Positions 28,150-37,716 of a stretch of DNA of 64,000 nt are shown piece by piece. Numbering within the stretch: position 1 is the stretch's first letter; each line of letters opens with the position of its first letter. Location of the stretch: positions 62,563 to 126,562 of the forward strand of contig NZ_NGVS01000031.1 in NCBI RefSeq assembly GCF_002777975.1, read 5' to 3'. A program made the position numbers and the translations under genes. Source of the stretch: Shewanella carassii. GTDB taxonomy: Bacteria > Pseudomonadota > Gammaproteobacteria > Enterobacterales > Shewanellaceae. The notes under the pieces are model-generated. The model was not told the origin of the DNA. It saw only the letters and a list, made by a program, of their open reading frames with translations, and did no database searches.

Positions 28150-28276
28150 AATAATTATCAGATTTTTCATTACAGCAAATACTGGTAGAAATTACACTAA
28201 ATAATCCAAGCTAATATGGAGCGAATGATATAGATTCAACCCGTTCTGCCTTTATTGATAATGAAGTTTTAAATTA
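28150..28276 (+). pseudogene. Second protein-like remnant
   Basis: One frame reads FSLQQILVEITLNNPS, then a stop, then YGANDIDSTRSAFIDNEVLN before a stop near 28274. The two pieces look like a broken C-terminal end of a further gene in the same AT-rich patch. The family is unrecognisable. Confidence 0.3.
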
Positions 28277-28323
28277 AATTTGATGTCAATGAAATACGAC
28301 AATCAATATCCGGTGACAGTCGA

Positions 28324-28722
28324 TTATTCTTTATCGAAGCTATCGACTATGATGGCGCCCATAGAGGCCGGCATGGCGATCAGCAGGGTGCGCTTCAGCG
28401 CCAGTAAGGGATCGCTCAATAATGGCCATTTATCCAGGGCCAGCAAGACGACACTCACCACCAGCAGGGTCAGGGCATAAGCCAGCAGGATCCGCAGCCA
28501 AAACACCCACACCCTGGCCTTGATATTGGCCTGAAACACACTCTGATAAGCAAACAGGGCGATAAAGCTCAGGCTCAATACCACCACCAGCACCAGATTC
28601 ACCATCGGCAGATTGGCCGCCAGCATCCAGGCCTCCTCGGAAAAGGAGATGGGCACGGACAAGGCAAAGGCGCCTATGCTGATCTGGCCGAGATCCTCGG
28701 CGTTGAAATAGAGTTTGCTCAT
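28324..28722 (-). CDS. DUF2391 integral membrane protein
   Basis: A 132-residue protein with four hydrophobic helices (about 17-32, 38-62, 75-100 and 108-128). The N-terminus [23 protein letters not shown] and the last helix [20 protein letters not shown] fit the TIGR02587/DUF2391 family, whose function is unknown. Its ATG overlaps the galM stop (ATGA), so it is the last gene of a galK-galM-DUF2391 unit. Confidence 0.75.
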   Translation of the reverse strand: MSKLYFNAEDLGQISIGAFALSVPISFSEEAWMLAANLPMVNLVLVVVLSLSFIALFAYQSVFQANIKARVWVFWLRILLAYALTLLVVSVVLLALDKWPLLSDPLLALKRTLLIAMPASMGAIIVDSFDKE

Positions 28723-29750
28723 CCCTGGGTATCGAACTCGTAGCGGCTTAAATGATGATAAATTTGTCCGGGTGTTATCCAGGGATCGCCGTGCAGCAGT
28801 GGCTGATTGGCGCCGTTCGGCAGCATTTGTGGCTCGAGACAGACTCCCTGCCAGGCCTTCATTGCCTGGCCCTTACGCCCCTTGATCCCTTCGAGTCCGG
28901 CGCCGGTGTAAAGTTGAACTCCGGGTTGGTTGGTGTACAGCGTCAGGCCGCGACCCGATAGCGGCGCGCTCAAACGGCCCACACGCCATAGCTCATCTTT
29001 CTGTTGCCGGCTGATAAAGCAGTGATCCAGCCCTTGGCCAGCGGCCAGTTCCGGCTGTCCCAGCAGCGTCTTGAGTGTCTTGCCCTGACTGAGATCCAAA
29101 AGGCTGCCTTGGGTATCGACTATGCCGCTGGGAATGCCTTCGGAATCGGTTGCCAGGGCTTTGTTACTATCGAGTTGCAGATGATGCTCAGCGATATCCG
29201 CTCGGCCATCGAGGTTGAAATAGCTGTGCTGGGTCAGGCTCACCGGGCAGTCTTGGCTACTTGAAGCCATAAACTCCACAAACAGGTTGTTGCCCGCCAG
29301 ACGATAGTCCAGCTGCACCCGGCATTCACCGGGAAAACCCATATCGCCGTCCGGGCTGATCAGGCTAAGGCGTACCCCGTCAGGCAATGTACCCAGTTGC
29401 CACTGGCGCCGATGAAAGCCTTCGTGGCCGCCGTGCAGGCAGTGGCCGTTGAAGTTTTTATCCAAGGAAAAAGTCTTGCCCTGGCCGTGGATTTGCCCTT
29501 GCTTGATACGATTGGCGTAACGCCCGACAGCCGCGCCCAAACAGGCGTCCTGATCCAGATAATCGGCTGCAGAGTCACAGCCAAGCACGATATTGGCTCG
29601 CTCACCATGGCGATCCGGCGCCCACAGTGAGCGAATAATGCCACCGAGACTGAGCACTTCCAGTGCCAGAATGCCATTGTCGATTCTGACCCTTTCTATT
29701 TGGCCGCCGCGGGGATCTTCCCAACTGTCGAGTGCGCTGAAACGTATCAT
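28719..29750 (-). CDS. galM: Aldose 1-epimerase (galactose mutarotase)
   Basis: A 343-residue protein. Typical GalM features include [24 protein letters not shown] (catalytic His), [11 protein letters not shown] (second His) and [14 protein letters not shown] with the Glu base. It interconverts the alpha and beta anomers of galactose before phosphorylation by GalK, which lies directly upstream on the same strand. Confidence 0.95.
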   Translation of the reverse strand: MIRFSALDSWEDPRGGQIERVRIDNGILALEVLSLGGIIRSLWAPDRHGERANIVLGCDSAADYLDQDACLGAAVGRYANRIKQGQIHGQGKTFSLDKNFNGHCLHGGHEGFHRRQWQLGTLPDGVRLSLISPDGDMGFPGECRVQLDYRLAGNNLFVEFMASSSQDCPVSLTQHSYFNLDGRADIAEHHLQLDSNKALATDSEGIPSGIVDTQGSLLDLSQGKTLKTLLGQPELAAGQGLDHCFISRQQKDELWRVGRLSAPLSGRGLTLYTNQPGVQLYTGAGLEGIKGRKGQAMKAWQGVCLEPQMLPNGANQPLLHGDPWITPGQIYHHLSRYEFDTQG

Positions 29751-29782
29751 CTGCTAGTTCCTTTTGGCTTTAGGGCTACAAC

Positions 29783-30934
29783 TCAGTCCAGGCGGCAGGC
29801 TCCGTCGCTGGGGCTGCACAGGTAAACACTGACCTCCAGCTCGGTTTTGGCCGGGTATTGCTGCTCGACGGCGGCAATCACCTTGTCGGTCAACTCATGT
29901 TCCACCAGGGCGATGACGCAGCCGCCAAAGCCCTTGCCTGTCATCCGTACTCCGCCGCGTTCGCCGACGACGTCGGTTATCAATTCCACCAGGGTATCTA
30001 TCGCTGGATGGCTGATTTCGAAGTCATCGCGCATCGAGCGGTGTGATTCGGCCATCAGTTTACTGAGCCTGGCGATATCGCCCTGCTCCAGAGCGCGGCA
30101 GGCGCTCTGGGTGCGTTGATTTTCACTGATCACATGGCGGGCACGGCGAAAGGCAACCGGATCCAGTTCATCCTCGGCGCTTTGCAGCGCCCTGAGCGAC
30201 AAGTGGCGCAGGGTATCCAAACCGAAATGTCCTGCCACCTGCTCGCAATGCAAGCGGCGCTCGCCAAACTTTTTGTTGTGAGCGATGGAGGGTAGGCCGG
30301 AATTGATGATCAGCAGACTGAGATCGTCGGGGAAGGGCACGCTTTCGCAGTCCAGATCCAGGCAATCTATAAGCAGCGCCGACCCGGCTTCGGCCATGGC
30401 ACAGGTGATCTGATCCATGATGCCGCAGCTATGGCCGACATAGTGGTTTTCACCCCGCTGCGCCAATTGCGCAATCGCCAGCGGTGACAGATGCAGTTGA
30501 CTGGTGTCATTGATGGCGGTGCCAAAGGCGATTTCCAGCGAGGCCGACGAGGCTAATCCGGCGTTCGCCGGCACATTGCCGATCACCGCCAGATCCAAGC
30601 CGCGGGCAGGTAGGCCGCTCTGGGCCATGGCCGAGGTAAAGCCCTTGAGGTAGCTGACCCAGCCCTCATCCTCGTTCATGCTGCCTTCATTGCCATAGTG
30701 CCATTCAAAAATGCCGGGAAAGGCACCTGATACGGCGCGGAACTTGTCGTCGTCACGGCGCTTGACCGCGATGACTGTGTGAAAGTTGATTGCCGCCGGT
30801 AGCACCAGACCTTCGTTATAGTCTGTGTGTTCTCCGATAAGGTTGACCCGACCGGGGGCCTGATATAAAGCATCGGGCTTGGTGCCGAAGGTTTTGACAA
30901 AGAGTTTGGTAACGCTGGGGGCAGGATTCGACAT
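29783..30934 (-). CDS. galK: Galactokinase
   Basis: A 383-residue GHMP kinase, the size of E. coli GalK (382). The N-terminal galactokinase signature GRVNLIGEHTDYNEG is complete. The ATP loop is VPANAGLASSASLE, and the C-terminal motif is RMTGKGFGGCVIALVE. It phosphorylates galactose at C1. galM follows after 32 bases. No galT, galE or transporter gene is visible in the window. Confidence 0.97.
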   Translation of the reverse strand: MSNPAPSVTKLFVKTFGTKPDALYQAPGRVNLIGEHTDYNEGLVLPAAINFHTVIAVKRRDDDKFRAVSGAFPGIFEWHYGNEGSMNEDEGWVSYLKGFTSAMAQSGLPARGLDLAVIGNVPANAGLASSASLEIAFGTAINDTSQLHLSPLAIAQLAQRGENHYVGHSCGIMDQITCAMAEAGSALLIDCLDLDCESVPFPDDLSLLIINSGLPSIAHNKKFGERRLHCEQVAGHFGLDTLRHLSLRALQSAEDELDPVAFRRARHVISENQRTQSACRALEQGDIARLSKLMAESHRSMRDDFEISHPAIDTLVELITDVVGERGGVRMTGKGFGGCVIALVEHELTDKVIAAVEQQYPAKTELEVSVYLCSPSDGACRLD

Positions 30935-31085
30935 GCTCTTATGGATTCCGCAAAAAAACGCTCGAACAGCAACATAAATGACTGCTTTTCTGTTGTTATA
31001 TCATTTCTGTCTCTGAGGTGTAAGTGAGATTTTTATTCCGGTTGTGACCCGGGGCCGATTGAGGTGATATCCGCAGGCTCTAAAT

Positions 31086-31124
31086 AAAAAGCCTCACTCA
31101 TCCTGAACGGAGCGAGTGAGGCTT
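31086..31124 (-). terminator. Terminator of the antiporter gene
   Basis: An 11-bp stem AAGCCTCACTC / GAGTGAGGCTT (31089-31099, 31114-31124). Read on the minus strand it is followed by a T-run. It separates the upstream antiporter gene from galK. Confidence 0.85.
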
Positions 31125-31164
31125 GCAAGGAAAGAGCCGCCTTCGAGGCGACTCATTGACAATC

Positions 31165-32784
31165 TCAGGATACCGCCTCCTTGGCGGGGGGCTCGTTGAC
31201 GGTTTCTGCCGCCAATAGTTCGCTGACGACATGCTCAACAAAACCGGCACCGGCGGCCTCATAGAGGTTATAAACGCTGTGGACGCCGGATTCGCGCAGC
31301 GCCACGCCATCATCACTGTACTGCACTATGGCGCTGATCTTACCGCTGTAGTTCAACTTCTTCAGTTGCTCAACGGCAAACATGTTCCCTATGTGATATG
31401 GCATGGCCAGCAACACCATTTCCAGTCCGGGGGCTCGATCGAGCTTTTCCCAGAAGTCGGTATCCGAGGCATCGCCCTGTACCACGTTGCGTCCTTGTTC
31501 GCGGTGGAAATCCACCAACTCCTGTTTGTGTTCTATGCCGAGGATCTCGCCATCAAACCTAGCCTTGAGCTCATCGTAGGCGCCGGAGCCAATGCGCCCC
31601 ATCCCCAGAATAAGGAAGCGCGGATTGCCCACGGGGATCTGCCTGTCTTCCGGATGCAGCGGGTGTTTCTCGAGCTTGACCAGCTTCTGCTGATACTTCT
31701 GGTAGATGTTGCCCACCATGGCGTTGAGTGGCGCCGCCAGCACGAAGCTCAGGCTCAGGGCTACGGCAATGATCACCAGCCATTGGGCGGGGAGCCAGCC
31801 CTTGCTGGTAGCCACGGCAGCCACAATCAGACCGAACTCACTGAAGTTGCCCAGGTTGAATGAGCCCAGCATAGAGGTGCGTGAGCGCAGTTTGAAGCGG
31901 GTAAGAATATAGACAAATAGCAGAATTTTCAGCGGGATCAGAGTCACCAGCAGTACCGCCAGCATGATATCGCTCATACTGGGCAGGCCGTTGAGACCTA
32001 TGGTGAGGAAGAAGGCCACCAAAAACAGTTCTTTAAAGTAGAACAGCGACTTGGCCAACTCGGATGCCTTCTTGTGCCCGGCCAGCAGTATGCCGACGAT
32101 CAGCGCGCCGAGATCTGGTTTCAGCCCCACAGACTCAAACAGCCAGGCGCCGACCACCAGAGCCATCACCAGACCGAAGAGTACCAGGAGTTCGCCATGG
32201 CCAACCTTGTCAAAGGCCCTGTATATCAGCGGCTTGGCCAGCGGCAATAACAACAGCGCCAAGGCCCATATCGACGGGAACTCGCCCTTGGAAATGGTCA
32301 GGAACAATACCGCAAAGATATCCTGCATGATCAGAATACCTATGGCGACTCGGCCGTAGAGAGATTGCATATCGCCCTTGTCTTCCAGCACCTTGACCGC
32401 AAACACTGTACTGGAAAAGCTCAGGGCAAAGGCCAGCAGGGTCAACTGTTCAACGCTGAGATTGGTCAATTGCACTAGGCCAACCAGCCCCAGCAGCTTG
32501 AGTATGGGGACAAAGATCACCATAGACAGCATCAGGTGTAGGCTGGAGCCAGCCCAGACTTCGGCCTTGAACAGGCTGCGGATATCCAACTTGAGGCCGA
32601 TGGCAAACAGCAGCAGGGTCACCCCCAGGCTGGCCAGTTCATTGAGTAGCGGCAGGCTTTCATTTTCTATGCCCATGGTATAGAGCACAAAGCCTGCGGC
32701 CAGATAGCCGATAAGCGGTGGTAAATTGATGCGGTTGACCAGCATACCGCAGGCCAGGGTAATAACGAGAATTGCAGGTTCCAT
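31165..32784 (-). CDS. CPA2 cation:proton antiporter with TrkA-N domain (YbaL/KefB-like)
   Basis: A 539-residue protein. The first 370 residues form a multi-helix Na/H-exchanger domain that starts MEPAILVITLACGMLVNRIN and includes the LIMQDIFAVLFLT helix with its ion-binding Asp. After residue 395 comes a Rossmann TrkA-N domain (FLILGMGRIGSGAYDEL), which normally binds NAD or a nucleotide and gates transport. The order matches KefB/KefC/YbaL proteins, which move K+ or Na+ against protons. The precise ion is unknown. Confidence 0.85.
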   Translation of the reverse strand: MEPAILVITLACGMLVNRINLPPLIGYLAAGFVLYTMGIENESLPLLNELASLGVTLLLFAIGLKLDIRSLFKAEVWAGSSLHLMLSMVIFVPILKLLGLVGLVQLTNLSVEQLTLLAFALSFSSTVFAVKVLEDKGDMQSLYGRVAIGILIMQDIFAVLFLTISKGEFPSIWALALLLLPLAKPLIYRAFDKVGHGELLVLFGLVMALVVGAWLFESVGLKPDLGALIVGILLAGHKKASELAKSLFYFKELFLVAFFLTIGLNGLPSMSDIMLAVLLVTLIPLKILLFVYILTRFKLRSRTSMLGSFNLGNFSEFGLIVAAVATSKGWLPAQWLVIIAVALSLSFVLAAPLNAMVGNIYQKYQQKLVKLEKHPLHPEDRQIPVGNPRFLILGMGRIGSGAYDELKARFDGEILGIEHKQELVDFHREQGRNVVQGDASDTDFWEKLDRAPGLEMVLLAMPYHIGNMFAVEQLKKLNYSGKISAIVQYSDDGVALRESGVHSVYNLYEAAGAGFVEHVVSELLAAETVNEPPAKEAVS

Positions 32785-32852
32785 TTTGCTCTTTCAGGAA
32801 GGAGGCTGGCTGTTTAAAGAGTATTCTATAAGAAGAGCATTAAATTTAAATA

Positions 32853-32888
32853 AAAAAGCGAACTTATCTGCTGATAAATTCGCTTTTT
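32853..32888 (-). terminator. Terminator of cutA-dsbD
   Basis: AAAAAGCGAA / TTCGCTTTTT (32853-32862, 32879-32888) with an inner TTATC/GATAA stem. It works on the minus strand just after the dsbD stop and sits in the leader of the antiporter gene. Confidence 0.85.
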
Positions 32889-32911
32889 CAGAAATGTTGG
32901 CGCAAAAAGTG

Positions 32912-34723
32912 TTAATTTTTGAGCAGAATGTCCAGGTGAGCGGCAAACTCTTTCGGAGCCATGAAACCTGTCACTCTCAGCTCATTTTTCAGCTGGCCCT
33001 GTTCATCGATAAACAACAGAGTCGGCAGCCCCAGCACATCGTATCCTTCCAACAGGGCAACATCGGCTTCATCCATGGCGGTCACATCGGCCTGCAGTAG
33101 CACCATCTGCTCCATCCGCTGTTTAACCTCGGCATTCTTGAAGGTGATCTGCTCAAACTCCTTACAGGCCACACACCAATCGGCATAGAGATCCAACATC
33201 ACCGGCTTACCGGCGGCCTTGGCAGCCGCCAGTTCGGCCTGGAAGTCCTCAAGTGATTTGATCCGCTTGAAGGTATGATGCTCGGCTTGCTGTTGCCCCA
33301 TGAAGTGGTAACCCAAGGCGCTCATAACCGCCTGGAAGCCATAGGAGAAGCTCGACAGCAGCAGCAGGGTCAGGATCACGCTGCGCACCGTCTGTTTCCA
33401 GTTGAACTGGCTCAGCTTGTTCTGGTGTATCAGATAGCCGACAAAGACGATGGCCCACACTGACCACATGAGATCCGACACCAATCCTGGCCAGATACGA
33501 CCCAGCATTATGATGGATACGGCCACCAGCAGGAAACCGAACACATGCTTGATGATGTTCATCCAGGCTCCTGCCCGCGGCAGCAGTTTACCGCCAGAGG
33601 TTCCTATCAGCAGCAGCGGCAGACCCATGCCCATGCTGAGAATATAGAGGGTCAAAAAGCCCTGTAGCAGATCGCCGGTTTGCGCCACGTACACGAGTAC
33701 CGCCGACAAGGGCGCCGTGGTGCAGGGCGATGCCACCAGGCCCGAAAGCACCCCCATGACAAATACGCCCAGTAGATTGCCGCCCTTTTGCTTGCTGGAG
33801 AGACTGTTCATCTTCTGCTGCCAACTGGCGGGCAGGCGCAGCTCATAGAGACCAAACATAGACAGACTGAGTACCACAAACAGTACGGCTATGGTGATCA
33901 GTACCGCCGGGTGTTGCAGTGCCGCTTGGTACTTGAGCCCGGCCGAAGCCACCACCAGTCCCAGCAGCGAATAGGTGATTGCCATCCCCTGCACATAAGC
34001 CATCGACAGGGTAAAGGCCTTACCGGTGGAGACTTTCTGCCCCTGGCCGACAATGATCCCCGACAGTATGGGGTACATGGGGAACACACAAGGTGTCAGC
34101 GCCAGTCCTATTCCCAACACGAAGAAGGTCAGATAGTTGAGCAGGGTGCTGTCGCCGGCGAGCAGTTTATCCAGCAGGTTGTCCTGTTGGGTCAGTGGCT
34201 GACTCTTGGGCGTGGTTGCACTCGCCTCTGTCGCACTCTTATCGGCATCGTTTAGGATGCCATCATTGGCCGCCACGGGTTTAAGCTCAGCGTCACGAGT
34301 GGTGGGCGGAAAACAGAGTTTGCCCTCGGCGCAGCCCATAAAGGTGACAGATAGCTTGGCTCCTGCCGCCGCTTCCTTGATGGCAACTGGAATTTCGATA
34401 TAGGAGTAGTACACCTGCTGCTCACCGAAATAGTCATCCATGTGGCTTTTGCCCTGAGGCAGGGCTATCTCACCCAGTTCACCGCCATCTATGCTGAACT
34501 TGAGTTTGTCACGGTACATGTAATAGCCGTCGGCTATTACCCAACTGAGCTTGACCTTATTGTCTTGCTGACTGAAGTCGAAGGCGAAGGCCTGATCCAC
34601 AGGCATCAGCTCGGGTTCACTCTGGAGAAAATCGAATTGCTTGTTGCCAAAGAGCCCATCGGCCTGAACCAGCGGGCTGAGGAGCAACAGGCTGCCTAGC
34701 AGCAGGGTAAGTACTTTTTTCAT
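32912..34723 (-). CDS. dsbD: Thiol:disulfide interchange protein DsbD
   Basis: A 603-residue protein with the three DsbD parts. After a signal peptide (1-21) the periplasmic alpha domain has C131 and C137 (CAEGKLC). Eight membrane helices include LALTPCVFPMYPIL and VASPCTTAPLSA with the redox cysteine pair. The C-terminal thioredoxin domain has DWCVACKEFE. It carries electrons from cytosolic thioredoxin to periplasmic partners such as DsbC and the cytochrome c maturation system, important in a cytochrome-rich genus. Its start overlaps the cutA stop. Confidence 0.96.
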   Translation of the reverse strand: MKKVLTLLLGSLLLLSPLVQADGLFGNKQFDFLQSEPELMPVDQAFAFDFSQQDNKVKLSWVIADGYYMYRDKLKFSIDGGELGEIALPQGKSHMDDYFGEQQVYYSYIEIPVAIKEAAAGAKLSVTFMGCAEGKLCFPPTTRDAELKPVAANDGILNDADKSATEASATTPKSQPLTQQDNLLDKLLAGDSTLLNYLTFFVLGIGLALTPCVFPMYPILSGIIVGQGQKVSTGKAFTLSMAYVQGMAITYSLLGLVVASAGLKYQAALQHPAVLITIAVLFVVLSLSMFGLYELRLPASWQQKMNSLSSKQKGGNLLGVFVMGVLSGLVASPCTTAPLSAVLVYVAQTGDLLQGFLTLYILSMGMGLPLLLIGTSGGKLLPRAGAWMNIIKHVFGFLLVAVSIIMLGRIWPGLVSDLMWSVWAIVFVGYLIHQNKLSQFNWKQTVRSVILTLLLLSSFSYGFQAVMSALGYHFMGQQQAEHHTFKRIKSLEDFQAELAAAKAAGKPVMLDLYADWCVACKEFEQITFKNAEVKQRMEQMVLLQADVTAMDEADVALLEGYDVLGLPTLLFIDEQGQLKNELRVTGFMAPKEFAAHLDILLKN

Positions 34724-35052
34724 AGTTTAGTGTTGTCTTTTATCCAATCCAGATAGGCGGGTAGCCCATGACTGATGGGCACAGCAATAATTTCAGGTAC
34801 TTCGTAGGGATGCAGTTCGAGTATTCTCTGCTCCAGCTTAGGGTAAGCGCTGGCCAGACACTTGATCTGCAGGCTGACTTCGGCCTCTTGGCAAAGCTCG
34901 CCCTGCCAGACATAAAAGGAATCCACAGTCTGGCTCACCTGAGCACAGGCCACCAGTGACTCACGCACCAAGGTTGCGGCCAGGCTTTTGGCACTGTCGG
35001 TATCCGGGCAGCTGCAAAAAACCAGCAGCACTTGTTGAGATTTTATGTCCAT
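34720..35052 (-). CDS. cutA: Divalent-cation tolerance protein CutA
   Basis: A 110-residue protein with the CutA1 features: an early VLVFCSCPDTDSAKSLAATLV, CAQV, a central YVWQGELCQEAEVSLQIKC and the C-terminal ELHPYEVPEIIAVPI. It forms trimers with a ferredoxin-like fold. It is coupled to dsbD by an ATGA overlap, the same cutA-dsbD order as in enterobacteria. Confidence 0.95.
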   Translation of the reverse strand: MDIKSQQVLLVFCSCPDTDSAKSLAATLVRESLVACAQVSQTVDSFYVWQGELCQEAEVSLQIKCLASAYPKLEQRILELHPYEVPEIIAVPISHGLPAYLDWIKDNTKL

Positions 35053-35252
35053 AATGAGCGGGTTAAATTAAACCTGACTTAAGCCAAGGGGATTAAAATC
35101 GAGCGTCTACTTTACGTGTTTTGCCGCAAGCTTGCATTAAGGCTTTGCTGAAACAGTGAGCTTAAGCGTCAAACCTGAAACCGGCTGCGGACTTGAAATC
35201 AGACCGGGTTATCCCCATTTAGTTTTCAACTACTGCAAAAAATGAGGCCTAC

Positions 35253-35882
35253 ATGCCATTTCTGATAATGTTGATCATCTTTGTGCTGATCCCTGTCGTC
35301 GAACTCTCGGTACTTATCCGGGTCGGCGAAGTCCTAGGCAGCTGGAACACAGTGGCATTGGTGATCCTCACCGCGGTGGTCGGTGTTTCTCTGGTTCGCA
35401 GCCAGGGCTTGAGTACCCTGATGTCGGTACAGAAAAAGTTGGCCATCGGTGAAGCGCCGGGGCAAGAGATAGTCGAGGGCATGATGCTGGCCATGGCCGG
35501 TATTCTGTTGCTTATTCCGGGGTTTGTGACCGACCTTATCGGCCTTATTCTGCTGACCCCTATCACCCGGGCACCGCTGGCACGTTATTTCTATCAGCGG
35601 ATGCAACTCAAGGTGGTTACCGGCGCCCAGTTCAGAACCGGTGCCAACCCCTTTGAACCGCCACATCAAAGAGGTCAGGGTGGGGATGTGTTCGAGGGCG
35701 AGTTTGAGCGCAAGGCCGACCCTTCCGATAAGCGTCCCGAGAGCCATCAGCTGGAAGAAGAGAGCCATCAGCTGGAAGAAGAGAGCCCTCAGCGAGGTGA
35801 AAACAGTCCTCAGCGAGGTGAAAACGGCCCTCAGTCGCAGGATACGAAAAACCAAGACGATGAGCGGCCCGGTAGCCGATGA
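35253..35882 (+). CDS. fxsA: FxsA membrane protein with repeat-expanded tail
   Basis: A 209-residue protein. The first 130 residues are the FxsA core: a first hydrophobic stretch MPFLIMLIIFVLIPVVELSV, TAVVGVSLVRSQG, then GILLLIPGFVTDLIGLILL. In E. coli, FxsA lessens F-plasmid exclusion of phage T7. E. coli FxsA is 158 residues; the extra length here is a hydrophilic C-terminal tail built from tandem heptads (see repeat entry). It lies near groES-groEL as in E. coli, although a MATE gene is inserted between. Confidence 0.88.
   Translation: MPFLIMLIIFVLIPVVELSVLIRVGEVLGSWNTVALVILTAVVGVSLVRSQGLSTLMSVQKKLAIGEAPGQEIVEGMMLAMAGILLLIPGFVTDLIGLILLTPITRAPLARYFYQRMQLKVVTGAQFRTGANPFEPPHQRGQGGDVFEGEFERKADPSDKRPESHQLEEESHQLEEESPQRGENSPQRGENGPQSQDTKNQDDERPGSR
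35742..35825 (+). repeat. Two pairs of 21-bp tandem repeats in fxsA
   Basis: Units 35742-35762 and 35763-35783 are identical and encode SHQLEEE twice. Units 35784-35804 and 35805-35825 differ by a single base and encode SPQRGEN twice. A partial GPQSQ unit follows. All units are in frame. Confidence 0.95.
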
Positions 35883-35900
35883 GCAGCACAAACACTGATA

Positions 35901-35930
35901 AAAAGACCTTCCGCTCGTAAGGTCTTTTTT
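35901..35930 (+). terminator. Terminator of fxsA
   Basis: Stem AAAAGACCTT / AAGGTCTTTT (35901-35910, 35919-35928) with an 8-base loop and further T, 18 bases after the stop. Confidence 0.9.
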
Positions 35931-36102
35931 CATTCTCACCTCATAACTTGCAGCTCTGACTGGAAAACATTTATCACTAGTGTCATTTGCTATCGCGGTA
36001 CTTTGATGAGGCGTCGTAGCAGTGACCGCTGCGTCAGTTTAAGGATGCTGTAGCGGCAACCACAGCCGTGCATACTCTCAGCACTCTAGCGTCGCCAAGC
36101 GC

Positions 36103-37467
36103 TTATCCCTCGTTGGAGCAGGGGGAGTGCAGCTTATGCGGCTCACTGATATTGCTGGCCAGATAATAGCTGGCTATGCCCATCAGTATGTTGGTCAGCG
36201 GCAGTGCCAGCATCAGGCCTTTTACCCCACCGAGGAAGGCGCCCAGCGCCGCCAGTGGCAGCATCAGCAGGAACAGGCGGCACAGATTCAGTACCAGCGA
36301 GGCCATGGGTCTGTGGTAGGCGTTGAGCGAGGTGGCCACTATGATCACCACGCCCAGCGGGCCGTAAGCGGCGGGCAACACCAGAATATAGAAGCTGAGC
36401 CATTCCAGTACCTGGGGGTCGGTACTGAACAGGGCGGCAATCTGCGGCGCCAGCAGCGCCAGCGGAATATACAGCAGGGTCTGGAACAGGAGCACAAACT
36501 TCAGCGACCGCAGCAGTGCCTCTCGGGCGCGCTCCTTCTGCCCGGCGCCCAGATTCTGGGCGATAAAGGGCACTAGGCTTGAAGACAGCCCCATCACCAC
36601 AATCAACAGCAGAGACTCCAGTCGGGTACCGGCACCGAAGGCGGCTACGGCGGCGTGATCTATCCTGGCCAGCATCGCCATCATCACAGCGTTGGCCAGA
36701 GGGTTGATCAGATTCATCAACGCCGCCGGTTGGGCGATATGAGCCAGCTGTTTCCAGTTATCGGCAAAACGGCTGAAACACCAACCCGCGGCCACCAACA
36801 TATGGCGTTTGACCACCAACAGATAGCTGGACAGCGACAGCGCCACCAACCAGGAAAGTAGGGTGGCGGCTGCCGCCCCTTGGATCTCCAGCCTCGGAAA
36901 GGGGCCGATCCCAAAGATCAGCAGCGGGTCGAGGATCAGGTTAATCAGCGCCGCCAGTGACAAAATTGCCGCCGGTGAGCGGGTGTCGCCGGTGGCTCTC
37001 AAGCCCTGATTGCCCACCATCAATAGCACCAACAGCGGTGCCCCCAGATACCAGAGGTTCATATAGTCATGCACCAAGGGCAGTATGTCGTCTTTGGCGC
37101 CGAGCAGGGAAAACAGCGGGTCGATACATAAACTGCCCAGCAAGGATAGCCCGGCGGTCAGCATAAAAGTCAGCAGCAGGGCATCGTGCAGAAACACCTT
37201 GGCCTTGGGAGCGTGGCCGCCCCCGATGAGGCGCCCCAGATTGGTGGACACCCCGGCACCTATGCCGATGGCAATACTGGATACCACCAGGGTCACTGGG
37301 AAGGTAAAGCTGATCGCCGCCAGCGCCTCTGTGCCCAGCTTGCTGATGAAATAGGTGTCTACCAGGTTGAAGCCCAGCACGGTGAGTATTCCTAACATGT
37401 TGGGAACACTCATATTAAGCAGTACACGACCTATCGGCTGACTGAGCAGCCCGTGTCTGTCTTTCAT
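36103..37467 (-). CDS. MATE-family multidrug/sodium efflux transporter
   Basis: A 454-residue protein with twelve helices in two MatE halves (first NMSVPNMLGILTVLGFNLVDTYFISKLG, second from QPAALMNLINPLANAVMMAM). Conserved features include NQGLRATGDTRSP at the end of helix 5 and GPLGVVIIVATSLNAYHRP. Members export cationic drugs in exchange for Na+ or H+. Substrates cannot be predicted. It is a single gene, transcribed away from groES. Confidence 0.9.
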   Translation of the reverse strand: MKDRHGLLSQPIGRVLLNMSVPNMLGILTVLGFNLVDTYFISKLGTEALAAISFTFPVTLVVSSIAIGIGAGVSTNLGRLIGGGHAPKAKVFLHDALLLTFMLTAGLSLLGSLCIDPLFSLLGAKDDILPLVHDYMNLWYLGAPLLVLLMVGNQGLRATGDTRSPAAILSLAALINLILDPLLIFGIGPFPRLEIQGAAAATLLSWLVALSLSSYLLVVKRHMLVAAGWCFSRFADNWKQLAHIAQPAALMNLINPLANAVMMAMLARIDHAAVAAFGAGTRLESLLLIVVMGLSSSLVPFIAQNLGAGQKERAREALLRSLKFVLLFQTLLYIPLALLAPQIAALFSTDPQVLEWLSFYILVLPAAYGPLGVVIIVATSLNAYHRPMASLVLNLCRLFLLMLPLAALGAFLGGVKGLMLALPLTNILMGIASYYLASNISEPHKLHSPCSNEG

Positions 37468-37589
37468 GGCCCGTATCTGCCTCTCGTGAAATGGATGACG
37501 AAAAATCGTGCGGAAGCGCGATTCTAACAGGATTGCCCCGGCATTAAAAAACGAGGGTCAAATATTTTCAAAAAATTTTGACCTGCCCC

Positions 37590-37615
37590 CTTGGAAGTGT
37601 GGAAACCGACCCCAT
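37590..37615 (+). promoter_or_regulatory. Sigma-32 heat-shock promoter of groESL
   Basis: CTTGGAA at 37590-37596 and CCCCAT at 37610-37615 (followed by ATA) are separated by 13 bases, close to the RpoH consensus CTTGAAA-N13/14-CCCCAT. It lies about 100 bp before groES. Confidence 0.85.
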
Positions 37616-37716
37616 ATAAGCCAACATCATGCGGCTAAAGCCCGTTGGCATGGCCGCCTTTTACATCAACCATGAACCGCCTCATATTGGGCAAAAATCA
37701 TTAGGAGAATCCATAG

